Origin: Bacteroidales bacterium
GTDB lineage: Bacteria; Bacteroidota; Bacteroidia; Bacteroidales; JAGOPY01
Reading direction: 5' to 3'
NCBI GenBank assembly: GCA_030638325.1
Contig: DAOWEV010000111.1
Coordinates: forward strand, 1-42,451
Length of the DNA: 42,451 nucleotides
Numbering within the stretch: position 1 is the stretch's first letter; each line of letters begins with the position of its first letter. Shown one piece after another: positions 17,970 to 27,198 of the stretch. The position numbers were made by a program, and so were the translations under genes. The notes under the pieces are model-generated. The model was given only the letters and a program-made list of their open reading frames with translations. It ran no database searches and was not told the DNA's origin.

Positions 17970-18932
17970 TCAGGTCTTTTTATTTTTACGAGAATTATCA
18001 GCTTCCATTTTCCGCAGGCGATACTGGTTTTCTTCCATGATCTTACGGTTGACAGATATCAGGTCGGCAAGAACACCGAGAAAGATGAAAAAAACGCCGG
18101 TCAATAATAAAATGGATGTCAGGATCAGGCTCGGCAGCCTTGTCCTTTCAGCTCCCATGATCAGGTATATGAGCCATCTCAGGCCCAGTAGAAAACCTGC
18201 TCCCATGGAAATACTTGAAAGGATAAAGAAAAAGTTAAACGGTTTATAGGCTATGAAGATCCTGATGATTGTCAGCAGTGAAAGCTTGATATACCTGGGG
18301 ATACTTTTTACAAGCTTTGATGGGCGCAGGTCATCATTAACCCTTATGGGCACCGAGGCGATGGCCATATTTTTCCTTCCGGCCTGGATTATGGTTTCGA
18401 GCGTATAGGTATAATCGTTAAATACGTTCAATCGCATGGCTGCATCCCTGGAGATGGCCCTGAATCCGCTGGGAGCGTCCGGAATATCTGTATTGCTGGC
18501 CTTGCGTACAACCCAGCTACCCAATTTTTGCATCATCTTCTTCATCAACGAGAAATGCTTGATCTGGCTGATAGGCCTTTCCCCGATCACCAGGTCGGCC
18601 TGACCGGCCAGGATAGGTGCGGTAAGTTTTGGAATATCATCAGCATTGTACTGATCATCGGCGTCGGTATTGACAATTACATCGGCCCCATTATTAATAC
18701 AGGCATCCAGTCCTGCCATGAACACCTTGGCCAGCCCCTGGTTCCTTGTAAAAGAAACAATATGGTCAACACCGTTTTGTTTGGCTATCTCCACCGAATT
18801 ATCCGTACTCCCATCATCAATGATCAACCACTCGACCGTGTCAAATCCTTCAACTTTGCGGGGTAAGGCACTCAGGGCTACGGCAAGCGTTTCAGCCTCG
18901 TTATAACAAGGCATCTGTATAATGAGTTTCAT
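17970..18932 (-). CDS. Polyprenyl-phosphate GT2 glycosyltransferase with C-terminal membrane pair
   Basis: This 320-residue protein is of the GtrB/DPM1-with-anchor type. The GT-A domain (1 to about 230) has IIQMPCYNEAETL, IIDDGSTDNSVE, RNQGLAKVFMAGLD, the metal-binding NTDADDQY, and SGFRAISRDAA. Two transmembrane helices follow (about 235-290), then a short basic cytoplasmic tail (RKNKKT). It likely transfers a sugar from a nucleotide donor to undecaprenyl phosphate at the cytoplasmic face. It is the first gene of the run GT2, AglD-like, toroid, FrhB-like on the minus strand, which suggests it starts the pathway. Confidence 0.92.
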   Translation of the reverse strand: MKLIIQMPCYNEAETLAVALSALPRKVEGFDTVEWLIIDDGSTDNSVEIAKQNGVDHIVSFTRNQGLAKVFMAGLDACINNGADVIVNTDADDQYNADDIPKLTAPILAGQADLVIGERPISQIKHFSLMKKMMQKLGSWVVRKASNTDIPDAPSGFRAISRDAAMRLNVFNDYTYTLETIIQAGRKNMAIASVPIRVNDDLRPSKLVKSIPRYIKLSLLTIIRIFIAYKPFNFFFILSSISMGAGFLLGLRWLIYLIMGAERTRLPSLILTSILLLTGVFFIFLGVLADLISVNRKIMEENQYRLRKMEADNSRKNKKT

Positions 18933-19002
18933 CTACACTTCTCTTTTCTGTAAATATCCGGAATCATTTTTTATCCTGCAAATATACGGATTATCATTCT
19001 TT

Positions 19003-20397
19003 CTATTCAGGCTTAATAAAATGTGGTTTTATTAAGGCTTCGACTCTTTTAATAATGTATATGAGGATGATCAGGGCGATAAAAACAATAACCCAGGTTA
19101 CCCGTGCCTGCAACCGGTCTGAGATATTTGCGAGGCTTGCAGTTATAGCAGAGTTGTATAAAATACCGAAGAAAGTTATGACTATGAACGCTTTCAGGCT
19201 CTTGTTCAATTTATTATTATAACATGCCCAAAAAATTATGATAACAGACATGCTCAGCACAAAATAGTTAATGATATTCAGGAACTTAAAGTCCAATTTC
19301 CCCCAACTTTGCAGTGTGACAAGCATTTCAACAGATTCATTACCAAAATATTTGTCAATTGGAGGATACGGAGCCGAATTCTGTCTAAAAGCTAAGAGGC
19401 CAGACCCGATATCAACGTTAAAAAGCTGCCTGAAAGTTGCTTTAATGCTTTCCCAAACAAACCTTCCCAAATATTCAGGAGTAGTATAAATACCATGAAT
19501 AACCTCAGCAAAGGCTGAATCTGCTTCTTCCCAACTGATCCCGGCTTTTTTCATGGGGGAACTCTCAGTCCATAAAAACCCGCCAGCTGAAGTTGGCAGG
19601 GTTTCAAGCTGATCACATAAAATATTAGGTTCCTGTTCACAATGTTCTTCAAGATAGTCGTGCAGGATACCTGTTTCAGATAACCTCCCCGCTAAAAAGA
19701 CATTTGATGTCAGGCTAAGCCGGAAACCTTTATTGTAGTATGCATGATGAGACATTATGATAATAGATGATCCAATGATCATTAGTAAAAGCCAGACAAG
19801 CCTGCGGTAGAATACTTTCCCGCTGACGAAATAGTTAACCCGCAATACATGGAATATGAATATGGTCGCGAGAATGAGAATGGCTAAGGGGAAATGGCTG
19901 AAATGAGAAACTATAAAAAAGAAAAAAAGTATGGAGAATAAGATCCCTTCCCAAACGGGTATTTTTTTCTCAGAAAAAAGAATAAATATTATCAAGAAAA
20001 TACCGGAGGTAAAAATATCCGGCATAATCTGACAACTATACCAGCTAAGACTACTTAAAAGTATTAAGACCACGATGATTGCGAAATGTATGAAATATAG
20101 CCTCACCTGCGGAAATATCAGTTTAAGTACCTTATATATAAGCAAATTAATGATTAAACATTGCATAAACATGACTGTCCATAATGTAGCATGCAATGAA
20201 AAGATGTTTATAAACAACCCGTAACCTATTGGCCTGGATGAGGGTGGAGTAAGTAAAAATGCTGAATGGATATAAGTTCCTGTGTCAGAAAACAACAAAG
20301 GGTAACCATTATTGAGTGCCGGTGCGCAAATAATTAGAGTAGTAAGCAGGAAATAAAGTGCTGTAATCAGATACTTCACTGTTCTGGAATATTTCAT
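19003..20397 (-). CDS. Large polytopic membrane protein, GT-C-like
   Basis: The 464-residue protein has about ten to eleven predicted membrane helices. After the first helix comes NNGYPLLFSDTGTYIHSAF with an acidic DTGTY motif. An Asp here followed by RPIGYG recalls the first periplasmic loop of GT-C glycosyltransferases, where an acidic residue is catalytic. No named family is certain. A large non-membrane loop (about 225-320) has several Cys and Glu residues. It is 70 bp upstream of the GT2 gene and follows a MITE-like element, which may have displaced its own promoter. Role inferred: transfer of a lipid-linked sugar outside the membrane. Confidence 0.7.
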   Translation of the reverse strand: MKYSRTVKYLITALYFLLTTLIICAPALNNGYPLLFSDTGTYIHSAFLLTPPSSRPIGYGLFINIFSLHATLWTVMFMQCLIINLLIYKVLKLIFPQVRLYFIHFAIIVVLILLSSLSWYSCQIMPDIFTSGIFLIIFILFSEKKIPVWEGILFSILFFFFIVSHFSHFPLAILILATIFIFHVLRVNYFVSGKVFYRRLVWLLLMIIGSSIIIMSHHAYYNKGFRLSLTSNVFLAGRLSETGILHDYLEEHCEQEPNILCDQLETLPTSAGGFLWTESSPMKKAGISWEEADSAFAEVIHGIYTTPEYLGRFVWESIKATFRQLFNVDIGSGLLAFRQNSAPYPPIDKYFGNESVEMLVTLQSWGKLDFKFLNIINYFVLSMSVIIIFWACYNNKLNKSLKAFIVITFFGILYNSAITASLANISDRLQARVTWVIVFIALIILIYIIKRVEALIKPHFIKPE

Positions 20398-20429
20398 GTT
20401 TTCGATGCTTTTCCGGGCTGATATTGACG

Positions 20430-20881
20430 TTAATTAGTGTTTGTCCATAATGTCCGATTTCTTCGTTACGCTTGTCTTTAAACTCAGTCATTTACAAAAG
20501 TAAACTCCTGATTTTAAAGACGTCGCAAGCCTCGAACTCAAACATTCTGAACCAAACACTGACTTTATGGATGGACACTAATTAGTGTCTGTCTATAAGC
20601 TCTAAATTGTTGATATCAAAAGTATTTAAAAAGATAAAGATAAAAAAAGCCTTTGTACTTTTAAGCAATAGTTCGGTATTTTTTTAATATTAACAAATGT
20701 AAATAGAAAACTTTAACGAACTATTGAATAGCAGATCATCAATAATATATGATTTTTTTATGTCAAAATATTACGGTACTCCTGGCAAAAATTGCGACAG
20801 GAAAAATTTTAGTGGGTCAGGAGTTCTGAATTTATGAAATTCTCTTTCTTTTTGATGACATTATGGACAAACACTAATTAA
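20430..20881. mobile_element. MITE-like element pair with 25-bp terminal inverted repeats
   Basis: Bases 20430-20454 and 20857-20881 are perfect 25-bp inverted repeats (core ATTAGTGTTTGTCCATAA). In the middle, GACACTAATTAGTGTC (20574-20589) is a 16-bp palindrome made of two more diverged repeat ends. The region therefore reads as two abutting elements, about 20431-20584 and 20579-20880. The first holds the start of a minus-strand frame (MTEFKDKRNEE, ATG at 20491) that runs straight into the terminal repeat, as expected after internal deletion of a transposase gene. The second is AT-rich and holds an inner inverted repeat CAATAGTTCG / CGAACTATTG. There is no intact gene in the gap 20398-20902. 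Confidence 0.75.
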
Positions 20882-20902
20882 AGTATGGGCCAGATAACAC
20901 TA

Positions 20903-22738
20903 TCAATAGTAAGGTACAGCCTTGCTCAAGGATATTATACCGCCATCGATCATATAGGATTTCGAATTCTTATTCCATACGTAAATTTTTAGCCTATGTG
21001 CATTTTCCGGTATATGTGTCAGGAGACAACCATGAAAATTATTTATTAGCTTATTCCAGCAGGCATGCTTTTTCCTTTGGTCTATTGGCTCGTAAAGAAT
21101 CAGTTGTTCTTGCTCATCCCTTAGCTCAATCCCGATATTTGCGATGAAAGGTTCGCCAAGAACAGAAAGATCAATATCTATATAAATATTTTGTCCCACT
21201 AAAGTATCAACAGTCTCATTGAAACATACAAAGCCCTTCCTGCTGATATAACCCGGTGTCTGTATGGAATCTTTAGCTGTGATTAAAGATCTGTGAAGCG
21301 GCTCTTTACGTTTTAACAGTGAAATATTAATAGCCTCATCGGTTTCAATGATATCATAATATTGGAGCCACTCAGGGTTCACGTTGACAAACCCAATTTG
21401 ATAATCAGTCAAATTCCCCGGATAGTCAAATGTTTGCATATGATTTAAAGAATCACAGTTACGAAATTTGATATAGTTCCATGTTTTTGCCTGCAAACCA
21501 GAGCCTGCCACAGTAGGAGGCGGGTTCTCTTGATTCCATGTTGATTTGATCAAATGGTAAAAGCGTTCAGGCATTGTCGCGTACTTGCGGTGGTATGAAT
21601 ACTCTAAGTTCATATTGAATGCAAAATGAACGGGTATCAATAACAATGCGAGAGATAGAATTTTTATCACCCTGGTATTTATCACATTCTGAAACATATT
21701 TAACATGAAAATGATGCTTCCAAAAAACAGGGGAAAAAAGTATATAGCTGTTCTTTCCCGGGGATAGTAAATCCCGAATAGACCCTTCAGAACAAAAATG
21801 GCAATAAGGTTCCCGATAAAAAGGTAAAAAAACGTAAAGTTGCTGTCAGTTAAGATATTTAAGGATTTCTTTTTGATAAGAAAATAGATCCAGACACTAC
21901 AGATGATAATAAAATACACGATAAATAAGACCTTCACAAACAGGTAATTATGATCTGTTAGAATAACTGTCAATGATCTCACTGTAGAATCCCAGAAACT
22001 TTTATCTGATCCGAAAATGAGGTTTTTCTTTCTTAGCTCAAATAAATACACTGTGAGAAATGCCAGCGGGATAATGCTCAGGAAAAGCACTATCCCAATA
22101 AATTTGCAGAGGTCAGCACGGGTGAAATGCCTGGCATGAATGAACTTGATAATGGCAAGACCCAGGATGATCAATGAGGTAACCATAAGTGTCAGATTAG
22201 CGCTCAATGCCAGCGTGGTGAAGACAAAACAGTATGTATAATGGTTGTATTTGTTGGTTTGCTGAGCCATCATCAAATGGTATATTCCGGCTATCATCAA
22301 CGCGATTGACATACCATATCCCCGGCAAAAGGTAAAATATTCGAGAATGCTATGTACTGTACATATGGAAAGAATGAAGACCCACCGGAGAAATTTGTCA
22401 GGAATGTGTCGTGAGATTTTGTAGGTATAGATTAGAAATAAGATTGCTGATAGCACATTAGGCAATCTTAAAGCGATTTTTGATGACCCCAGCAAAAGAT
22501 AACTGACATAAGTAAGTGCAGAATTAAGGATATGATTATTTGTGTCAAAGCGTGATAAAAAAGGAAGGAATTCTCCTGATTGAACATAGAAATGTAAGGT
22601 GGATATCTCATCCATTATAACAGGAACAAATAGGGCTCTCAAAACCAGGTATAAAAATAGAAAGGATGAAAGGATGATAAAAATTTGTTTTTCGCTAACC
22701 TTTGAAAAAGATACTCTGGTAAAGAGATCCCTGATCAT
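20903..22738 (-). CDS. GT-C fold glycosyltransferase-like membrane protein (PMT/ArnT type)
   Basis: This 611-residue protein starts at the ATG at 22738; the longer frame from a TTG at 22792 adds a hydrophilic, unlikely N terminus. The first helix is followed by an acidic loop, VIMDEISTLHFYV, then RFDTNNHILNSAL, both typical of the ArnT/PMT group where the first-loop Asp binds the acceptor or metal. About ten to twelve helices follow to residue 400, then a soluble C-terminal domain (about 400-611) that is probably periplasmic and beta-rich. It likely moves a sugar from a polyprenyl carrier to an outside acceptor. It is separated by 116 bp from the upstream GT-C-like gene and abuts the MITE-like element at its 3' end. 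Confidence 0.8.
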   Translation of the reverse strand: MIRDLFTRVSFSKVSEKQIFIILSSFLFLYLVLRALFVPVIMDEISTLHFYVQSGEFLPFLSRFDTNNHILNSALTYVSYLLLGSSKIALRLPNVLSAILFLIYTYKISRHIPDKFLRWVFILSICTVHSILEYFTFCRGYGMSIALMIAGIYHLMMAQQTNKYNHYTYCFVFTTLALSANLTLMVTSLIILGLAIIKFIHARHFTRADLCKFIGIVLFLSIIPLAFLTVYLFELRKKNLIFGSDKSFWDSTVRSLTVILTDHNYLFVKVLFIVYFIIICSVWIYFLIKKKSLNILTDSNFTFFYLFIGNLIAIFVLKGLFGIYYPRERTAIYFFPLFFGSIIFMLNMFQNVINTRVIKILSLALLLIPVHFAFNMNLEYSYHRKYATMPERFYHLIKSTWNQENPPPTVAGSGLQAKTWNYIKFRNCDSLNHMQTFDYPGNLTDYQIGFVNVNPEWLQYYDIIETDEAINISLLKRKEPLHRSLITAKDSIQTPGYISRKGFVCFNETVDTLVGQNIYIDIDLSVLGEPFIANIGIELRDEQEQLILYEPIDQRKKHACWNKLINNFHGCLLTHIPENAHRLKIYVWNKNSKSYMIDGGIISLSKAVPYY

Positions 22739-22854
22739 ACTCTGTTTCGTTTTAACCAAGCCTGGGTAATTTTTAGTTCGCCCCCCTGTCAAGTGGACAA
22801 AATTTCAATCAAAATATTTTATAATGATACGAAGAATCGTCAATTTCGGCGCAT

Positions 22855-24306
22855 TTATTTTGGCTTTCTGTCAGGGTACATCTCGTAGTAAGTAAGGTCA
22901 TTCTTATAATATATTCCTTTTTTAGCCTCGTCATAATTTGGAAACATCAACAGGCTTTTATATTTCTCGGAAGGTCTTAAATGCAAGAATGAATCCCAAT
23001 ATGCTTCTTTCGTCATGGCAACCCAATGAATGGAGCCATATCGGTATTGTCGTGTCTGGAACAAACCATGAGCAATAAGTGTAATTAGCAGAACAATATA
23101 AAATATTTTTGCAAACCAGTTCCTGTTCAATATATATGATGTAAATGCTGCAAAGGGGAAAGCCATTATAGCATAGGAGTCAATATAAGATCTTGGGCCG
23201 TAACCCCCACCAAACCACCAGAAACACCATGAAGATAAGATGTAAATATTTATGACAATAAAGGCCAAAGTGGGTACAAAAAGTTCCTTAGGCTTTTTAT
23301 AGAGAAAAGGTAAGCCAGTGAAACTAATGACAAGGATTGGTATATAGACCAGCAGCCCTTTTCGATAACTGAAAAGACTATGATATACCTGCGGGTTATT
23401 GAAAAAGAACACCTGTTCACCATATGAGTAAAATAAGTAATCACCGGTAATGTAGTTCCAGTAAAGAAACTGTGGCACCCAGACCAGCAGGGAAACAAAG
23501 ATCATCAACAGGATAAGCCTGTACGACCTAAGCAGAAACGACAATCTTTCAATAAAGCTTTTCCATCCGGTAACTCCAAGTAAGACCAGGAAGAGGACAA
23601 CGATAGTATTATTGGGGCGTACAAGAGAAATTACACCTATAATAAGGCCTAAAAATATGGTGTTCAGGATAGTTGATTTTTTCAACCACTTAATAACAAC
23701 ATATAGAAAAATGGAAATAAGGGCAAAGCTATAAACATGCGACATGGCCGGCTCTATGGTGGAATAATAAAAGATATTCGTTCCAAGTGTAATCGAGATA
23801 AGGGTAATGGCGGTTGCCGGGTCCGAAAAATATATCAACAGGATTTTACGGAGAAAATACAGCCCTAGTGTTAGATAAAACAAACAACTAAGTATTAACG
23901 CCAGCCGGTAGGGAACTGTATAACCATCCGCTTCGAATCCAACAAAAGGTATTTCCATGTTGGTAGTAAGCAGGTGTGCTGTTAGGAAGAATGGGGAATA
24001 CAGCAATGACATACCGTAGGTGAACTGTAAAAGTGTCTTTCCTTCCGGTCCTCCTCCAAGGTAGAGCTTGGATCTGTATTTATCAAGATCATTTTGTGCA
24101 AACTCAAAGTCCAGGTCGCCATGGATGATTGCTGCTGGCAAATAAGCATAATAGCCCTTAATATCATGGGCGATTATCCTTGATGGTTCATTCCAGTATT
24201 GTAAATTCAGGTCGGCCCGGGCAACAACCACTAATATCAAGATGACAGACAGGCTGGAAAGGTTCCGGACAAGCAACGAGTAAAAGTTAGAGATTATGCT
24301 TTTCAT
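22855..24306 (-). CDS. GT-C-like polytopic membrane protein
   Basis: The 483-residue protein has about eleven membrane helices. Loop 1 has HDIKGYYAYLPAAII and the acidic DLDFEFAQND; the late motif WCFWWFGGGYGPRSYID resembles the substrate-site helix seen in many bacterial GT-C proteins of unknown acceptor. The C terminus after the last helix is hydrophilic (about 425-483). It begins 11 bp after the PBP1A stop, so it is probably read through from the PBP1A transcript, yet its function fits the glycan block better. No specific sugar or acceptor can be named. Confidence 0.75.
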   Translation of the reverse strand: MKSIISNFYSLLVRNLSSLSVILILVVVARADLNLQYWNEPSRIIAHDIKGYYAYLPAAIIHGDLDFEFAQNDLDKYRSKLYLGGGPEGKTLLQFTYGMSLLYSPFFLTAHLLTTNMEIPFVGFEADGYTVPYRLALILSCLFYLTLGLYFLRKILLIYFSDPATAITLISITLGTNIFYYSTIEPAMSHVYSFALISIFLYVVIKWLKKSTILNTIFLGLIIGVISLVRPNNTIVVLFLVLLGVTGWKSFIERLSFLLRSYRLILLMIFVSLLVWVPQFLYWNYITGDYLFYSYGEQVFFFNNPQVYHSLFSYRKGLLVYIPILVISFTGLPFLYKKPKELFVPTLAFIVINIYILSSWCFWWFGGGYGPRSYIDSYAIMAFPFAAFTSYILNRNWFAKIFYIVLLITLIAHGLFQTRQYRYGSIHWVAMTKEAYWDSFLHLRPSEKYKSLLMFPNYDEAKKGIYYKNDLTYYEMYPDRKPK

Positions 24307-24317
24307 AAATACATTAA

Positions 24318-26594
24318 TCAGAAATCATCCAGGTCATAATCAATTTTACTCTCCTGCCGTTCCTGCTCATACTTTTCACAATCGATTTCCACAGACAATG
24401 GCTGTAAAGGTTTTTCAAAATCACCCTGGCTGATATGCAGGGAAGGATCCTTATAAATTTTTTGCATGTAGAGCGCCCATATTGGCAGGGCCATATTGGC
24501 TCCCTGGCCAAGCCCAATGGTCCGGAAGTGGACACTCCGGTCTTCGGCACCAACCCATATACCTGTTGAAAGGTCGGGTGTGATCCCGATAAACCATCCG
24601 TCGGACTGGTTCTGTGTGGTGCCGGTTTTACCGGCGATGGGCTGGGTAAAACCATATTTGAATCTAAGCCGGATCCCGGTACCTGACCGCACCACCCCTT
24701 TCATCAGATCCAGCATCAGGTAAGCAGTTTCCTCACTCATAGCTTCCTGTTTCCGGGGAACAAAACGTTCTATAATATTTCCGAATTTGTCTTCTATCCT
24801 CATCACAAGTATGGGCTCAATATAAACACCTTTATTGGCAAAGGAGTTGAAAGCGCCCATCATTTCGTATAAGGAAATATCTGAAGATCCCAATGCAATA
24901 GCCGGAACGGGATCAAGGTCTGCTTCAACGCCCATCTTCCGGGCAATTTTAATGACTGACTGGGGGGAATACCGTTTGATCAAAAAAGCCGAAATCCAGT
25001 TGTTGGAATTGGCCAGCGCCCATTGCAGGGTAACTTCTTCGCCGATCCGCTTGCTGGATGAGTTCCTGGGAGACCAGATATCACCTGTGGGAAGATCGAC
25101 ACTGTACTGAACATTGGCAACTTTCGAACAGGGTGAAAACTCCCCTTCCTGCATGGCCAGGGTATATAAAAATGGTTTGAAAGTAGAACCCACCTGCCTT
25201 CTGCTGAGCTTTACATGATCGTACTTGAAGTGACGGTAATCAATGCCCCCGACATAAGCTTTCACGTGCCCCGTATATGGTTCCATCGACAAAAGACCTG
25301 CCTGCAGGAAAAACTTGTAATAACGGATTGAATCCATGGGTGTCATAACAGTGTCGATCTCCCCTTCCCACGAAAACACCTTCATCGGTACGGGCGTATT
25401 GAAAACGATCCGGATGGAATCCATCGACATACCACGGAGTTTTAACACCCGGTAACGTTCCGACCATGTTATAGTGAGTTCCATGACCTTTTCTATCTGC
25501 TTTTCAGCAACATCTTTCTCAAACACGAAAGGGGCATTGGTAAACCCTTCCCAGTGTTCGTAAAATGCCGGCTGAAGGTCTTCTTTCAAATGCTGTACTA
25601 CGGCTTCTTCAGCATATTGTTGCATACGGGAGTCGATGGTGGTGTAAATCTTCAGTCCGTCTTTGTAAAGATCGTATGGGGTTCCGTCTGATTTAATATG
25701 GTTCTGACACCATTCCCTGAGCTCCATCCTGAGGATCTCACGGAAATAAGTTGCCGGTCCGGAAATATGATCCCTGACCCCGTAGTTTGACAGATCGATA
25801 GGCAACTGGCTCACAGAATCAAAAACCTCCGGAGTGATAAAATCATAATTTGCCATCTGGGTCAGCACCAGGTTTCTTCGCGCTATAGATCTTTCGGGGT
25901 TGCGAACGGGGCTATACCAGGTAGGCCCTCTGATGAGACTCACCAACAGGGCAGATTCTTCCAGGTTCAACGAGTCAACGGTCTTATTGAAGAAAGTTTT
26001 TGCCGCCGCTTTTATACCATATGAATGGCTGCCGAAAGGAACTGTATTCAAGTACATGGCGATGATCTCCTGCTTGGAATAATTACGTTCCAGCTTTATG
26101 GCGGTAACCCATTCTTTGAATTTTCGCATCACCAGGTCCAGGGTTGTCAGATTCTCTCCCCTTGGGAAGAGGTTTTTAGCTAACTGCTGAGTTAAAGTGC
26201 TGCCTCCTCCTTTGTGATTCCCGGTAAGCACACCATAAGCAACCCTAAACAGGGCCTTGCTGTCAACGCCCGAATGTTTCTCAAAGCGGATATCCTCTAT
26301 GGCGAGAAGAGCTTGCATAAGCTGATCGGGCAGATCACGATACTGAATATTGGACCGGTTTTCTATGTAATAAGTACCCAGTAGTTTTCCATCGGAAGAA
26401 TAGATTTCTGAAGCCAGGTTGGTTTTCGGGTTTTCCAGTTCTTCAAAAGAAGGCATCGGGCCAAACCATTCATTGGCAACGGCGACAAAAAACAGGGCGA
26501 CAAGCAGGATAAAACTGATGAAAAATATCCAGAACTTAATTAGATAATTGAAAATCCTCTTTTTCTTTTTTTTCTCTTCTGACATACGCTTCAA
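24318..26594 (-). CDS. Penicillin-binding protein 1A, bifunctional transglycosylase/transpeptidase
   Basis: The 758-residue class A PBP polymerises and cross-links peptidoglycan in the periplasm. A basic N terminus precedes one membrane anchor (about 20-40). The GT51 domain has the catalytic Glu100 in AIEDIRFEKH, then GGGSTLTQQLAKNLFPRG. The transpeptidase domain has the serine motif STFK, SNN, and KTGTTQ, in that order. The tail is short and acidic (DYDLDDF). ATG 26585 (MSEEKK) is an alternative start. It follows gldH after a 100-bp gap that contains a fold-back heptad repeat. It could be called PonA/MrcA-like. Confidence 0.95.
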   Translation of the reverse strand: MKRMSEEKKKKKRIFNYLIKFWIFFISFILLVALFFVAVANEWFGPMPSFEELENPKTNLASEIYSSDGKLLGTYYIENRSNIQYRDLPDQLMQALLAIEDIRFEKHSGVDSKALFRVAYGVLTGNHKGGGSTLTQQLAKNLFPRGENLTTLDLVMRKFKEWVTAIKLERNYSKQEIIAMYLNTVPFGSHSYGIKAAAKTFFNKTVDSLNLEESALLVSLIRGPTWYSPVRNPERSIARRNLVLTQMANYDFITPEVFDSVSQLPIDLSNYGVRDHISGPATYFREILRMELREWCQNHIKSDGTPYDLYKDGLKIYTTIDSRMQQYAEEAVVQHLKEDLQPAFYEHWEGFTNAPFVFEKDVAEKQIEKVMELTITWSERYRVLKLRGMSMDSIRIVFNTPVPMKVFSWEGEIDTVMTPMDSIRYYKFFLQAGLLSMEPYTGHVKAYVGGIDYRHFKYDHVKLSRRQVGSTFKPFLYTLAMQEGEFSPCSKVANVQYSVDLPTGDIWSPRNSSSKRIGEEVTLQWALANSNNWISAFLIKRYSPQSVIKIARKMGVEADLDPVPAIALGSSDISLYEMMGAFNSFANKGVYIEPILVMRIEDKFGNIIERFVPRKQEAMSEETAYLMLDLMKGVVRSGTGIRLRFKYGFTQPIAGKTGTTQNQSDGWFIGITPDLSTGIWVGAEDRSVHFRTIGLGQGANMALPIWALYMQKIYKDPSLHISQGDFEKPLQPLSVEIDCEKYEQERQESKIDYDLDDF

Positions 26595-26607
26595 GATACT
26601 TAAAAAA

Positions 26608-26615
26608 CAAAACTA
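26608..26615 (-). promoter_or_regulatory. Candidate -7 box (TAGTTTTG) for PBP1A
   Basis: The minus strand reads TAGTTTTG, fitting TAnnTTTG, just upstream of the PBP1A ATG. The implied leader is only a few bases and no -33 TTG is clear, so this is weak. Confidence 0.25.
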
Positions 26616-26638
26616 AATAATATATTGTCTGTTTTATT

Positions 26639-26689
26639 GTTACAGGTTGCAAGTTGCAGGTTTCAGGTTTTCAACTTGCAACCCGTAAC
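26639..26689. repeat. Fold-back heptad repeat between gldH and PBP1A
   Basis: Four heptads GTTACAG, GTTGCAA, GTTGCAG, GTTTCAG (26639-26666) are followed by reverse-complement units. Arms 26639-26656 and 26672-26689 pair over 18 bases with one mismatch. Such a hairpin could act as the gldH terminator. Confidence 0.75.
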
Positions 26690-26694
26690 CTGCA

Positions 26695-27162
26695 TTATTC
26701 TTTCTCAATGCTAATGCCGAGGTCGGTGATCCCGGTCAGATTTTTTACACGCATGGCCTGCTCAAACTCAAACAAGTACACTCCTCCATGCTGGAACCGG
26801 AGACCTTTCTTTAGCAATATCTTCAGATCCTTCATCCGGCCAAAACCTTTACCATACCATTTCCCCTTTTTATCAGCGAGGATAAATTCCACAGTATCCC
26901 TGGCCATTTTTCCGTCAGGAAATGTAGTATTGATGAAGAAATACACATTGTTGTATTTGTAGTCAGTGGTATGCCGCAGTGTCAGATAAAAATCAAAAAT
27001 GCTGCTTGTGTCAGTGATTTCTACATCGAACCTCACAACAGCATCCTGGTTCCAAACGCTTTCAGGAATGGTTTTATTATAATTATACACTGTATTTAGG
27101 TTGCATGATGCCAGCAATCCTATGATTATAGCAATTGGTAATATTTTTAATAAAGTATTCAG
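26695..27162 (-). CDS. gldH: Gliding motility lipoprotein GldH
   Basis: GldH is an outer-membrane or envelope lipoprotein needed for gliding in Flavobacterium and conserved widely in Bacteroidota. The mature part begins CNLNTVYNYNKTIPES and carries the family pattern of WNQDAVVRFDVEITD, YNNVYFFINTTFPDGK and GKGFGRMKDL. The signal peptide NTLLKILPIAIIIGLLASC has a good lipobox (LASC), but no ATG, GTG or TTG covers it. An in-frame TAA lies two codons before a CTG (27160-27162) that stands exactly where homologues would begin, so I chose CTG. The TTG at 27117 would leave only MLAS before the Cys, too short for export. That gives 155 residues. It is in the ricT-gldH-PBP1A run on the minus strand. 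Confidence 0.85.
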   Translation of the reverse strand: MNTLLKILPIAIIIGLLASCNLNTVYNYNKTIPESVWNQDAVVRFDVEITDTSSIFDFYLTLRHTTDYKYNNVYFFINTTFPDGKMARDTVEFILADKKGKWYGKGFGRMKDLKILLKKGLRFQHGGVYLFEFEQAMRVKNLTGITDLGISIEKE

Positions 27163-27198
27163 GTGTTAATGTAAGTTGAAAGTTATAAGTTCTCTTTT

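Noticed and set aside
20309..20491. 60-codon minus-strand gene at the edge of the MITE
   Set aside because: Only its first 15-20 codons look like a transposase start; the rest runs through the terminal repeat into the next gene's start, so it is a remnant.
22780..22810. IS-end-like sequence CTGTCAAGTGGACA upstream of a GT-C gene
   Set aside because: No inverted partner was found within the gap, so there is no support for an insertion element.
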